64,000 nt of DNA from Bacillota bacterium (GCA_023410715.1 JAEYPN010000016.1:23321-87320), one strand, 5' to 3'. Shown: positions 27,042 through 36,211, counted from the first letter of the stretch. The notes: a model not told the origin generated them from the sequence alone. A program made the numbers and translations.

Positions 27042-29021
27042 TTATTCATTAATAATATATGTATCTGTTTTAACTTTATTATGTTTAAAATATCCAACAA
27101 CCTTAAATTCTTGTCTTGACTTAGTTACTTTAATATCCTTAAATTCAAAAACAACATTTATATCAGTTGGTGAATCTAATACTTCTAAAAGTTTATCATT
27201 TTCAAAAAGTTCTAAACGACACGCATTACTATAAACCTTAATATTAATTTGATCCTTTAACCTTACAGTAAATCGTTTAGATGTTATGTGTAGGACATCT
27301 TTTTTAGACCAAGTTGCTTGATATAAATAAAAGACATCTTTTCTAAGTTTACGATCGCGCGTTACTAACCCTTTATCATTATGAAATGGATTTTCTCCTT
27401 CAAGACGAGATGCGACCGCAAAATCAAATAAAATCCAAATTGCTGTATAAATGAAATATGGACGATTAATTATTTGCTGCAAATATCTTTCGTGAAATAT
27501 ATTTGCAAATTCTTCATCATGAATTCTTCCTCCAGTTCCAACATTTGTTGTTAAGAAAGGTTCTTCACTATGATGGAAAGGATTATTACCTACTCCATAT
27601 TCGCCAACCGCAAAATAGTGTTTAGCATCATTTAGATGGTAATTATCAAGACATTTACCAAAGTCTTCAATCTTACCACTATACCATCCTTTATATTGAT
27701 TTAAAGCAATAAAATCACTAGTCCAATCACTTGTTTTGTTATCTTTAAATGTTGGGTCATGCGCAGTAAAACCAATATAACGGGTAGAATCAATCTTTTT
27801 TGCATATTCATAAAATTCTTTAACCCATTTTATGCCTAGGGCACTAGAATATCCTTCTTGTGGATCAGCGACCTTTAAGTGCGAACAGCTAAGCTCGTTA
27901 CATATGCCATAAAAGATGATTGACGGATGATTATAGTTACTTTTTAGCATGTCCTTTAAAGCACTCTTAATCGCATCATGGTATTTTTTTGAGGCTTTAG
28001 GACCAGAATGATTAACCCATGGTATTTCTGTTTGGACAACTAGTCCTAACTTATCACATAATTTATAAGCTTCTTCATCATGAGGATAATGCGCTAAGCG
28101 TACAAAATTACAGCCTAATTCGTTAATTACTTTATAGTCAGAAACAAAATCTTCTTTAGTCATCGCTGTCATTTTTTGATAAGTATCCTGATGCATCGCA
28201 ACGCCACGCAAAGGATATGACTTACCATTTAAGAAGAAGCCTTTTTCATGATCAAGTGAAAAAAATCTTAAACCAACGTTTCCCTTTGCCTCATCAATTA
28301 CTTGGTCACCTTTTTTAAGTGTTAATTTAATGCTATATAAGAATGGATCATCTAAACCATTCCATAAATGAGGGTTATTAACATTTAATTTTGCATTAAT
28401 TTTTTTATTCTTATTTAAAACGATTTTTTTCGTCTTTACAAGCTTTTTATTATCAAATAGTTCAATTATCAATTGGTACTCTTGACTTTCTTCTAGATTT
28501 AAAATAGCAGTCTTAATCCTTAAACTTGCTTTATCATGATTAACATTATCTAAAGATACAATAAATCTTTCAAGAGGGTAATCAATAGGACTAAAATAAG
28601 CATCGCTAAACTTAAATAAATAAACATTGCCATAAAGGCCATTATTAAAGTTAAAATCAGCAGAAAGGGGAATTAAATCAGGATTAAAACTGTTATCACA
28701 AATAACGGTAATTTTATTTTTTCCTTCTTTTAAATATTTACTGATCTCAAATGAAAATGGTGTATAGCCACCATAATACTTTTTAACTAGCTTATAGTTA
28801 ATTAAAACTCTACTTTGTTGGCCAGCTTTAGAAAAATATAAATAAGACTTTTTAAAAAGGTCTTCTTTATTTACACTGACATCTTTAGTGTAATAAGTGA
28901 TTCCTCTAAACATATTATCACTTACTCCATCAAGAACATTACAAGTATGTGGTAAAGATACCTTTATAAAGTTCTTGTTATCCTTACTGAAAAGCCAGTC
29001 ACGATTAAAATTAATTCTCAA
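27042..29021 (-). CDS. Glycoside hydrolase family 2, beta-galactosidase/glucuronidase type
   Basis: A 659-residue GH2 enzyme with N-terminal jelly roll (INFNRDWLFSKDN; SLPHTCN; YYTKDVSV), an Ig-like domain, and a TIM barrel with the signature FFLNGKSYPLRGVAMHQD and LGCNFVRLAHYPHDEEAYKL. Acid/base Glu ~376 is in YGICNELS, nucleophile Glu ~474 is in AVGEYG. No signal peptide, so cytoplasmic. The TTG at 29021 is used because AAGGTG lies 6 nt before it; the longer frame starts inside that site. The exact sugar (galactose, glucuronic acid or other) cannot be told. It stands alone, with a TATAAT box at 29056-29061 and its own terminator. Confidence 0.88.
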   Translation of the reverse strand: MRINFNRDWLFSKDNKNFIKVSLPHTCNVLDGVSDNMFRGITYYTKDVSVNKEDLFKKSYLYFSKAGQQSRVLINYKLVKKYYGGYTPFSFEISKYLKEGKNKITVICDNSFNPDLIPLSADFNFNNGLYGNVYLFKFSDAYFSPIDYPLERFIVSLDNVNHDKASLRIKTAILNLEESQEYQLIIELFDNKKLVKTKKIVLNKNKKINAKLNVNNPHLWNGLDDPFLYSIKLTLKKGDQVIDEAKGNVGLRFFSLDHEKGFFLNGKSYPLRGVAMHQDTYQKMTAMTKEDFVSDYKVINELGCNFVRLAHYPHDEEAYKLCDKLGLVVQTEIPWVNHSGPKASKKYHDAIKSALKDMLKSNYNHPSIIFYGICNELSCSHLKVADPQEGYSSALGIKWVKEFYEYAKKIDSTRYIGFTAHDPTFKDNKTSDWTSDFIALNQYKGWYSGKIEDFGKCLDNYHLNDAKHYFAVGEYGVGNNPFHHSEEPFLTTNVGTGGRIHDEEFANIFHERYLQQIINRPYFIYTAIWILFDFAVASRLEGENPFHNDKGLVTRDRKLRKDVFYLYQATWSKKDVLHITSKRFTVRLKDQINIKVYSNACRLELFENDKLLEVLDSPTDINVVFEFKDIKVTKSRQEFKVVGYFKHNKVKTDTYIINE

Positions 29022-29125
29022 ATCTCTCACCTTCAATTTTCATATATCTACTAGCATTATAACAAATATTTTAAATATGGATTTAAACAATTGAAGTTGA
29101 TTTTTAAAAATATTATATATCCGGT

Positions 29126-30205
29126 CTATTCCTCGTTAGTATTCTTATTCAAAAGATTTTTTCTTTGCATAAAATACTTTTTTAAATATTTGTATGTTAA
29201 GACAATTCCTCCAAATAAAGGAATTGAAAAAATCATACCAACAAGACCAAAGAATTTTCCAAACACTACAAAAGCTAAAAGTATTAAGATTGGATGATAG
29301 TTGCTAGTTTTACTTTGAACATATGGGGTTAAGAAGTTTGATTCAATTAACTGTAAGATAAGAATAATTACGGCCACCGTCACCATTAGTTTAAATGATT
29401 GTGTTAAAGCAAATAGTGACACAACAATTCCCCCAATATATTGACCAAAGATTGGAATAATATTGGTAACACCAATAAGTAGGCCAAAAAGAATTGCGTA
29501 ATCAAGCCCAACGATTAAGAATAAAATACTAGTAGTACATGTTAAAATTAACATTACTACTAACATTCCTCTAAAATAATCCCCTAATACTTTATCCACA
29601 TCAAATAAAAAATCTTCCATTAATTTATGATTATTTTTTCTAAGCCATAAAACGATGTTTTTAGTAATGTCAGGATACTCATAAAGCATATAAAATGTCA
29701 CAATTGGTGTTAAGATAATGACATCAATATTATTAATTGTATTTGATAAAAATTTTAATAAGCTAGAATTGATTGCGACAAATAAGCTATTAAAATAATC
29801 TCTAATGATCTCATTTTCTGGAATAATACTATGACTTATTTTAAATGTTGTACAAACATTTTTAAGTAGCGAACAAATCATGTTTGAATATTCATCAAGA
29901 TTAGTAATTAAATCTGATATCTGGGTAATTAAAAGGGGAATTATTGTGACAACTGTCACAACAATAGCTCCAATTAGAATAACAAAGACAATGATGACCG
30001 CAATTATTCTTTTAATTTTAAGTTTTTCTAATTTCTCAACTAATGTATGGAGCATAAACGCAAATAAAAACCCAACTGTAAACGGGATTAAAATATTAAA
30101 TATTGTTCGTAAAATGCCATAAACAATCGGAAATAATTGAAAAAAAATAAAAATAATTGTTAATACTAAAATTATTGCGAGTAATCTTGATAAAGTTTTA
30201 TTCAT
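29126..30205 (-). CDS. yrrI: AI-2E/PerM family membrane protein (YrrI-like)
   Basis: A 359-residue membrane protein with about seven to eight helices and the family segments PFTVGFLFAFMLHTLVE, ILTPIVTFYMLYEYPD, VMLILTCTTSILFLIVGL, GVTNIIPIFGQYIGG and VFGKFFGLVGMIFSIPLFGG. The family includes transporters of AI-2 and sodium/proton antiporters, so substrate is unknown. It lies upstream of alaS as yrrI does in Bacillus, but about 4.7 kb of other genes separate the two here. GGAAGGAG precedes the ATG. Confidence 0.85.
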   Translation of the reverse strand: MNKTLSRLLAIILVLTIIFIFFQLFPIVYGILRTIFNILIPFTVGFLFAFMLHTLVEKLEKLKIKRIIAVIIVFVILIGAIVVTVVTIIPLLITQISDLITNLDEYSNMICSLLKNVCTTFKISHSIIPENEIIRDYFNSLFVAINSSLLKFLSNTINNIDVIILTPIVTFYMLYEYPDITKNIVLWLRKNNHKLMEDFLFDVDKVLGDYFRGMLVVMLILTCTTSILFLIVGLDYAILFGLLIGVTNIIPIFGQYIGGIVVSLFALTQSFKLMVTVAVIILILQLIESNFLTPYVQSKTSNYHPILILLAFVVFGKFFGLVGMIFSIPLFGGIVLTYKYLKKYFMQRKNLLNKNTNEE

Positions 30206-30258
30206 AATTACACTCCTTCCATTATCTTATTATAGTTTATGCACAAAAGAGATTTTTC

Positions 30259-30290
30259 ATTAAAAAAGAGCGAAATTTATCGCTCTTTAC
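30259..30290 (-). terminator. Terminator after the small YrzQ-like gene
   Basis: AAAGAGCG pairs with CGCTCTTT and ends in TTTTTT on the minus strand; the stop codon of the small gene lies at the stem base. Confidence 0.8.
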
Positions 30291-30442
30291 ATTTTACTTT
30301 TGATCCATTCCATGGCATCCTGGTTAAACTCTGACATCTTTTTAATTGTTTTATTTATCATGCGGCGATTTTTCTCCACAAATTTTTGATAAGCTAAAAC
30401 TGATAAAGCGCCAAAACCCATGTATAATATGGCTTTTTTCAA
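30287..30442 (-). CDS. Small single-span membrane protein, YrzQ (DUF3918)-like
   Basis: A 51-residue protein: KKAILYMGFGALSVLAYQKF is a single hydrophobic segment, followed by a basic helix (KNRRMINKTIKKM). The TTG at 30442 is chosen because AGGTGATTAAA lies directly upstream; an open frame continues 21 codons further without a ribosome binding site. It resembles YrzQ, which sits near yrrI and alaS in Bacillus. The family call is tentative and the function unknown. Confidence 0.6.
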   Translation of the reverse strand: MKKAILYMGFGALSVLAYQKFVEKNRRMINKTIKKMSEFNQDAMEWIKSKM

Positions 30443-30528
30443 TTTAATCACCTGTTCGTAAAATGCGTGAGTTTTCCTCACGATAATATTTTGCGTAGAT
30501 GACACGTTTTTATTTATGTCAAATAATG

Positions 30529-31776
30529 TTATTTTTTCATAAAGCTTTCAATATCATCAATTTCTTTAATAATATCTTTAGATAAGTTAATTGCGCCATC
30601 TTTTGTGATTAAAATATCATCTTCAATTCTAATTCCAAGTTTTTCTTCGCTAATATATAAACCAGGTTCAATTGTTATAACCATACCCTCTTTTAATCTT
30701 AGAGTATAAATTCCTACATCATGCGTGTTCATTCCTAAGAAGTGAGAAACTGAATGGAAATAGTATTTTTCAACTTCCTCTTCTTTTTTAATTAAACCAA
30801 TTTCTAAACATTTTTTAGCAAGCATTTTTTTTGCATATTCTTGCAATTCTGATAATAATAATCCTGGTTTTGCATATGCTATACAAGCTTTATTAACATC
30901 TAAAACAATTGAGTAAATTTCCTTTTGACGTTCTGTAAACTTGCCATCAACAGGAATTGTTCTGGAAATATCAGCATTATATACACCATTTGATGCGCCT
31001 AAATCCATTAAAAGTAATTCATTTTCTTTTAAAATATCGCTATTTTTAGAATAATGTAAGACACAAGCATGCGCTCCACTTGCCATAATGGTTTGAAATG
31101 CTAAATCAGTTGCGTTACTTAGTTTTACTTGATATTCAAATAAAGCTTCCATGGCTTTTTCATTTTTACCAGGAGTTATTTCTTTCATAACTTTTTCAAT
31201 ACCATTTTTAGTCATCTCTATGGCTTTTGTCATCATATTTATTTCTTCATCGCTTTTAATCATTCGTGCTTCATAAAAATATTTTTGCGCATTTACAAGT
31301 TTTAATTCCCGATTATTATTTAAAAATTCTTCTAAATAGCTTAATGCATATGGTTTTAAATTTAGTTCACGATCAATATCTAAATAAAGTGTTTCAGCAC
31401 TTACGCCTTTATGTGAATAGTTAAATAATGATTTAAGACGTGACATAAAATCATTAATGTATAAAATATTTTTAATGCCAGAAACATCTTGAGCTTCTGC
31501 TTTTTTTACACGGTCACCAACCCATTTTTCAATAAATTCATTACTTTCTTCAATAAATAAAAATTCTTCTACTTTATCATCTTTTTTTACTGATAAATAG
31601 ATCATATTTTCACGTGTTAGTCCTGTCAAATAGTAAAAGTTTCTATTAACGGTAAATGGGTAATATTCGTCACCTGTTTTTTGAACCATATAGCCAGAAA
31701 ATATCACCATTACCGAATCGTTTTTTAACTTAGAGTTAATAAATTCGCGATTTTTAACAAAAAATTCTTGTTTCAT
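30529..31776 (-). CDS. pepP: Xaa-Pro aminopeptidase (M24B)
   Basis: Releases N-terminal residues that precede proline. The 415-residue protein has an AMP_N domain (FYYLTGLTRENMIY) and the pita-bread catalytic domain with the five metal ligands: Asp in LLMDLGASNGVY and ADISRTIPVDG, His in FHSVSHFLGMNTHDVG, Glu in VITIEPGLYI and Glu in LGIRIEDDI. A tiny reading frame and a structured RNA lie directly upstream. Confidence 0.93.
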   Translation of the reverse strand: MKQEFFVKNREFINSKLKNDSVMVIFSGYMVQKTGDEYYPFTVNRNFYYLTGLTRENMIYLSVKKDDKVEEFLFIEESNEFIEKWVGDRVKKAEAQDVSGIKNILYINDFMSRLKSLFNYSHKGVSAETLYLDIDRELNLKPYALSYLEEFLNNNRELKLVNAQKYFYEARMIKSDEEINMMTKAIEMTKNGIEKVMKEITPGKNEKAMEALFEYQVKLSNATDLAFQTIMASGAHACVLHYSKNSDILKENELLLMDLGASNGVYNADISRTIPVDGKFTERQKEIYSIVLDVNKACIAYAKPGLLLSELQEYAKKMLAKKCLEIGLIKKEEEVEKYYFHSVSHFLGMNTHDVGIYTLRLKEGMVITIEPGLYISEEKLGIRIEDDILITKDGAINLSKDIIKEIDDIESFMKK

Positions 31777-31780
31777 TTAT

Positions 31781-31813
31781 TTATACCTTATTTATAAAAA
31801 TAATAATTTTCAT
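31781..31813 (-). CDS. Possible 10-residue upstream peptide before pepP
   Basis: An ATG with AAAGGA 4 nt upstream opens a frame encoding MKIIIFINKV and stops 4 nt before the pepP start. The pepP ribosome binding site (AAGG) lies within its last codons, so the peptide could couple translation. No other support. Confidence 0.25.
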   Translation of the reverse strand: MKIIIFINKV

Positions 31814-31860
31814 AAAATCCTTTCTTTTTTTATATTTTATCATATTATACCCCAAAAGTA

Positions 31861-31984
31861 AAACAGGTAAGCATTTTTGCTTACCTGTTTTCATAACACG
31901 AGAGTTTATTATCTACAAGTGTAGATCGGATCGAGAAAAAATAATGTATACCTGGCTTTATAATAAGCATGGATTTGCTTATTA
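31861..31984 (-). ncRNA. Candidate structured RNA or attenuator between gapA and pepP
   Basis: Three perfect inverted repeats lie within 124 nt: TAATAAGCA/TGCTTATTA (31961-31984), ATCTACA/TGTAGAT (31911-31926), and a 13-bp stem AAACAGGTAAGCA/TGCTTACCTGTTT (31861-31890) followed on the minus strand by TTTTACTTTT. The TAAGCA/TGCTTA core is shared by the first and last hairpin, so an alternative pairing could disrupt the terminator. A TTTTCA-16-TATAGT pair (31987-32014) may be its promoter. A separate TATAAT (31844-31849) could start pepP itself. No known RNA family is recognised. Confidence 0.45.
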
Positions 31985-32047
31985 CGACTATATTTTATAA
32001 TAATACTATGAAAATTAAATATTCCTTATGTGAACACTTGATGAATA

Positions 32048-32078
32048 ATAAAAAAAACAGATACAAAATTGTATCTGC
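32048..32078 (-). terminator. Terminator of gapA
   Basis: CAGATACAA pairs with TTGTATCTG, followed on the minus strand by TTTTTTTTATT. Confidence 0.85.
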
Positions 32079-32087
32079 TTTTAAAAA

Positions 32088-33110
32088 TTATTTCTTAATT
32101 AATTTTCCGAAATAGCCAAGTGTACGGATCATTTGAGCTGTATATGACATTTCGTTGTCATACCAAGTGATGATCTTAACAAGTTGTTTTCCGTCAACAG
32201 TCATAATCTTTGTGCAATCTGCATCAAGTAATGTACCGAAAGTCATACCGATAACGTCTGAAGAAACGATTGGTTCTTCTGTATAGCCGATTGTTTCAGA
32301 TTGAGCAGCTTTAACTGCATCGTTAACTTCTTTAACTGTAACTTCTTTATTTAATTCACAAACTAGGTCAACAACTGAGCCAGTAATTGTAGGAACACGA
32401 AGTGCCATACCATCTAATTTGCCTTTTAATTCAGGTAATACTAGACCAACTGCTTTAGCTGCACCAGTTGATGCAGGAACGATGTTAGCAGCAGCTGCAC
32501 GACCACGACGAGCATAAATACCTTTTTTATGAGGACCATCAAGAGTAAATTGGTCATTTGTATATGCATGAACAGTAGTCATGAAACCTTTAACAATTCC
32601 AAAATTGTCATTTAATACTTTAGCGATTGGAGCTAAGCAGTTTGTTGTACAAGATGCTGCAGATATAACAGTTTCATCACCAGTTAAAGTTGTGTGGTTA
32701 ACGTTATAAACGATTGTTGGTACATTATCGCTAGCTGCTGGAGCACTGATAACAACTTTTTTAGCACCTGCTTGAATGTGTTTTTCAGCTAATTCTTTCT
32801 TTACGAATAAACCAGTACATTCAAGAACAACATCTACATTTAAAGCCTTCCAAGGAAGTTCTGCTGGATCTTTCACTGCAAATACAGGAACTTTAACGCC
32901 GTCTACAATAATATTATTGTTTTCATCATAACTGATTGAATCAGCTTTATAACGTCCTTGTGCAGTATCATATTTTAATAAATAAGCTAATTGTTGAGCA
33001 TCTGTTAAGTCGTTTACAGCCACGATTTCAAATTCTGGGTTGCCAAACATAACTCTAAATGCCAAACGTCCGATTCTACCGAATCCATTAATTGCAACTT
33101 TTACAGACAT
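32088..33110 (-). CDS. gapA: Glyceraldehyde-3-phosphate dehydrogenase, type I
   Basis: Central glycolytic enzyme; oxidises glyceraldehyde 3-phosphate with NAD. The 340-residue protein has the Rossmann motif INGFGRIGRLAFR, Asp in VNDLTD (NAD preference), catalytic Cys ~154 in SAASCTTNCLAP, His in TTVHAYTNDQ, and RRGRAAAANIVPASTGAAKA. GGAGG precedes the ATG. It is monocistronic, with a SigA promoter and a cre-like site upstream. Confidence 0.97.
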   Translation of the reverse strand: MSVKVAINGFGRIGRLAFRVMFGNPEFEIVAVNDLTDAQQLAYLLKYDTAQGRYKADSISYDENNNIIVDGVKVPVFAVKDPAELPWKALNVDVVLECTGLFVKKELAEKHIQAGAKKVVISAPAASDNVPTIVYNVNHTTLTGDETVISAASCTTNCLAPIAKVLNDNFGIVKGFMTTVHAYTNDQFTLDGPHKKGIYARRGRAAAANIVPASTGAAKAVGLVLPELKGKLDGMALRVPTITGSVVDLVCELNKEVTVKEVNDAVKAAQSETIGYTEEPIVSSDVIGMTFGTLLDADCTKIMTVDGKQLVKIITWYDNEMSYTAQMIRTLGYFGKLIKK

Positions 33111-33153
33111 ATTATATTTTCCTCCAAATTTTATTTTGTCTTTCTACATTATT

Positions 33154-33182
33154 ATTTTATTACAAGTCACTATAAAATACAA
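33154..33182 (-). promoter_or_regulatory. Candidate SigA promoter of gapA
   Basis: TTGTAT (33177-33182), 17 nt, TAAAAT (33154-33159) on the minus strand. Confidence 0.5.
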
Positions 33183-33194
33183 GTATTTTCCTTT

Positions 33195-33208
33195 TGTTTA
33201 CGTTTTCA
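33195..33208. promoter_or_regulatory. cre-like site between gapA and clpP
   Basis: The minus strand reads TGAAAACGTAAACA, 13 of 14 positions of the CcpA site consensus TGWAANCGNTNWCA. It lies 12 nt upstream of the gapA -35 box and also upstream of clpP, so either gene could be affected. Confidence 0.4.
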
Positions 33209-33295
33209 GGTTTTATATTTTGACTATTTACTATTTTGTGATAAATAATAAACTTTATTCAGCATATAATTTAGGAGACTAAAGGAGAAAATTAA

Positions 33296-33865
33296 ATGCA
33301 TATTCCTATAATTACTGATTATGAAAATAATGAAAGAAACTTAGATTTATTTTCAAAATTATTAAAAGAACGAATTATTTTGTTAACTGGTGAGGTTGAC
33401 GATACTTTATCAGCTATCATTATTAGTCAGTTACTTTACTTAGAATCTGTCGATAAAGAAAAGGATATATCAATCTATATCAATAGTCCAGGCGGAAGCG
33501 TAACTGCAGGATTAGCCATTTGCGATACAATGAATTTAATATCATGTGATATAAGAACAATAGCCATTGGATTATCTGCATCAATTGCCGCTCTAATTTT
33601 ATCAAATGGGACTAAAGGAAAAAGATATGCCTTAGAAAATGCTGATATTTTAATTCATCAACCACTTGGGGGAATTCAAGGGCAAGCCACAGAAATTAAA
33701 ATACACACTGATTATATTTTAAAAACTCGCGATAAGATAAATAAGATTTTATCATTTAATACGGGACAAAGTTTAGAAAAAATAAAAGAAGACACTGAAC
33801 GTGACTTCTTCTTAGACCCAATAGAGGCCTTAAATTACGGTTTAATTGATGAAATTCTTAAGTAA
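33296..33865 (+). CDS. clpP: ClpP family serine protease
   Basis: ATP-dependent protease core that works with Clp ATPases. The 189-residue protein keeps the full triad: Ser ~96 in GLSASIAAL, His ~121 in LIHQPLGG, Asp ~170 in TERDFF. The oligomer strand YINSPGGSVTAGLAICDTM is typical. The Ser motif (ASIAAL rather than ASMGAF) differs from vegetative ClpP of Bacillus, so this could be a divergent or second ClpP. GGAGA precedes the ATG. It is divergent from gapA. Confidence 0.9.
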   Translation: MHIPIITDYENNERNLDLFSKLLKERIILLTGEVDDTLSAIIISQLLYLESVDKEKDISIYINSPGGSVTAGLAICDTMNLISCDIRTIAIGLSASIAALILSNGTKGKRYALENADILIHQPLGGIQGQATEIKIHTDYILKTRDKINKILSFNTGQSLEKIKEDTERDFFLDPIEALNYGLIDEILK

Positions 33866-33867
33866 TT

Positions 33868-34323
33868 TTACACTAATTCATCTTTTAAGTTACTAACAGA
33901 TTCACGGATTGCCTTCTGGTAGTCACAACAGATATCGCCTGTACAGTTATTACAATTAAACATATCGCGATATTGTTTTGGTATAAAAGCTCTTATTTCA
34001 TCGTTATTATAGCCAACCTGCATAATTCTATCATCAACGATAATAGGTCTTCTTAGAAGCGTTGGATTCTCAATAATAAAATCCATTAATTCTTGAAATT
34101 TCATATCTTGAAAGTTAATTGATTTATTTTCGAATATTTTAGAGCGAGTTGAAACAATATCGTCAAACCCATTTTCTGAGTTTTTTAACATCAAATAAAT
34201 ATCGTCTTTCAAAAGTTTCGTATTAATAATGTTTTTTTCTCGATATTTAATATTGTGTTCATCAAACCATTTTTTGGCTTTTCTGCATGATGAACAACTT
34301 GGTGATGTATAAATAACAATCAT
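33868..34323 (-). CDS. spx: Spx-type transcriptional regulator with C-terminal cysteine cluster
   Basis: Spx binds the RNA polymerase alpha C-terminal domain and controls disulfide stress. The 151-residue protein has the redox CxxC at Cys10/Cys13 (YTSPSCSSCRKAKKWF), Gly52 in NGFDDIVSTRSK, and LLRRPIIVDDRIMQVGYN. Unlike ordinary Spx (~131 aa) it ends in an extra segment with Cys124, 127, 132 and 133 (FNCNNCTGDICCDY). The ATG at 34323 is chosen because GGAGGCGATAAA precedes it; the frame is open upstream for 27 codons. Confidence 0.92.
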   Translation of the reverse strand: MIVIYTSPSCSSCRKAKKWFDEHNIKYREKNIINTKLLKDDIYLMLKNSENGFDDIVSTRSKIFENKSINFQDMKFQELMDFIIENPTLLRRPIIVDDRIMQVGYNNDEIRAFIPKQYRDMFNCNNCTGDICCDYQKAIRESVSNLKDELV

Positions 34324-34429
34324 TTTATCGCCTCCACTAATATTATACAATAAAATGTGTTTTTTTGTTTCTTTTTTTATATAATTATTGTATAATACAG
34401 ACAATATTTAATACAGGAGGATGCATTTT

Positions 34430-36193
34430 ATGAATTGGGATTTAACCTACCTATTTAAAACCAAAGAAGATTTTGAAAATGCTTTAAAAGAAGTATCTAG
34501 TTATATTGAAAAACTAGCTGTTTATCAAGGAAAACTTGGTAATCAAAATGATTTTAAGGATTACTTTTTATTAGAATTAAAAGCTAGCGAATTAGGCTTG
34601 AGAGCATATCAATATGCAAGCTTAAAAAGTGATTTAAATAAAAAAGATATTGATGGATTAACTGATCTATCAAAAATTGCTAGTATCATGGGAAGGTTTC
34701 AAGAAGCGACTTCTTTTGAATCACCTGAAATTTTGAGCCTAGGTGAGAAGAAAGTCATGGAATTTGTAAGCAATAATCCTGAACTTGAAGAATTCCGTTT
34801 TTCATTTGAAAAATTATTTAGACAGAATAAGCATATCTTATCAAAAGACATTGAAAGAATTATGGCTAACTTTGCCCCTGCCAATGAAGCAGGCGCATCA
34901 CTATATTCAGCCTTAGCAGTTGGCGATAATGTCTCTAAAGATGTTAAATTATCAACTAAGGAAGTTGTTAATGTAACTAACAGTAATTTTAGAGCCTTAA
35001 TTGCTCAAGCAGATAATGCTAAGGATCGAAAGAAAATCTTTGAGGCTGTTTTTGAAGACTTTGAAAAACATAAAAATACATTTGCTTCAATTTATGAATC
35101 AATACTACTTGTTAATCGGGCAAATGCTCAAAGTCGTAATTATAAATCGATTCTTGAAAGCTTCTTATTTGGTAACAATATTCCTACATCTGTTTATAAA
35201 ACTTTAGTTAAGGTGGCTGGAAGTCATACTAAACCAATTAAGGATTATATTAAACTAAGAAAGAAATATTTAGGAATTAGAACCTATCATACATATGATC
35301 GTTATTTAGAGCTCGCTTCTTCTGATAAAGAATATAACTTTGAAGAAGCTAAAGAATTATTTTTTAATTCATTAAAAGATTTTCCTAAAGATTTCCAAGA
35401 AAAAGCTAGACTTGCTTTATGTGATGGATTTGTCGACGTAGAGCCAAAGGATGGAAAAAGAACAGGTGCTTATTCATCAAGCATGCCAAATCTTAATCCA
35501 TATATTTTATTAAATTTTACTAATACACTTGATGATGTCTTTACAGTTGCCCATGAATCAGGACATTCGATGCATTCTATTTATTCAAAGGAAAATCAGC
35601 CAACTAATCTTCAAAACTATACAATTTTTGTTGCTGAAATTGCTTCTACTTTTAATGAACATGTCCTTCTTGATTACTTTATTAAATCAGGAAAAGCAAC
35701 TAAAGAAGAAAAGATTATGTTACTACAAAAGGCAATTGATGATATTATTGCGACATTCTATCGCCAAGCATTATTTGCAGAATATGAATTAATTGCACAT
35801 GAAAAGATTGCTAACTATGAACCAATTAATCATGAAGTTTTATCAAAAATTATGATTGATTTATATAAGAAATATTATGGTTTAGATATTACTAAAGAAG
35901 ATTATAAACGTTATGTTTGGGCTTATATTCCTCATTTATTCTATACGCCATTCTATGTATATCAATATGCCACAAGCTTCGCTGCTTCATTTAAGATTTA
36001 TGAAGATGTAAAAAATAATGTTCCTGGAGCTTTTGACCGTTACATTGGTCTACTTAAATCAGGTGGATCAAAATATCCAATGGACGAAGCAAGAGAAGCT
36101 GGTGTTGACTTCACTAAGAAAGAAACATTCATGGCTGTATATAATAGACTTAATGATTTAGTTCGCCAACTAACGCTTGCTTTAGAGGAATAG
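34430..36193 (+). CDS. pepF: Oligoendopeptidase F (M3B)
   Basis: A cytoplasmic zinc metallopeptidase of 587 residues that cuts short peptides, plausibly those imported by Opp. The zinc site is HESGHSMHS (HExxH) with the third ligand in FVAEIASTFNEH. N-terminal M3B features: WDLTYLFKTKEDFE and ADNAKDRKKIFEAVF. The ATG at 34430 is preferred; the ATG at 34421 lies within the CAGGAGGATG ribosome binding site. A TATAAT box is at 34391-34396. Confidence 0.93.
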   Translation: MNWDLTYLFKTKEDFENALKEVSSYIEKLAVYQGKLGNQNDFKDYFLLELKASELGLRAYQYASLKSDLNKKDIDGLTDLSKIASIMGRFQEATSFESPEILSLGEKKVMEFVSNNPELEEFRFSFEKLFRQNKHILSKDIERIMANFAPANEAGASLYSALAVGDNVSKDVKLSTKEVVNVTNSNFRALIAQADNAKDRKKIFEAVFEDFEKHKNTFASIYESILLVNRANAQSRNYKSILESFLFGNNIPTSVYKTLVKVAGSHTKPIKDYIKLRKKYLGIRTYHTYDRYLELASSDKEYNFEEAKELFFNSLKDFPKDFQEKARLALCDGFVDVEPKDGKRTGAYSSSMPNLNPYILLNFTNTLDDVFTVAHESGHSMHSIYSKENQPTNLQNYTIFVAEIASTFNEHVLLDYFIKSGKATKEEKIMLLQKAIDDIIATFYRQALFAEYELIAHEKIANYEPINHEVLSKIMIDLYKKYYGLDITKEDYKRYVWAYIPHLFYTPFYVYQYATSFAASFKIYEDVKNNVPGAFDRYIGLLKSGGSKYPMDEAREAGVDFTKKETFMAVYNRLNDLVRQLTLALEE

Positions 36194-36205
36194 TTAGTGT
36201 ATAAT
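36177..36205 (+). promoter_or_regulatory. SigA promoter of the trpS leader
   Basis: TTGCTT (36177-36182), 17 nt, TATAAT (36200-36205). The -35 box lies in the last codons of pepF. Confidence 0.7.
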
Positions 36206-36211
36206 TATTAT

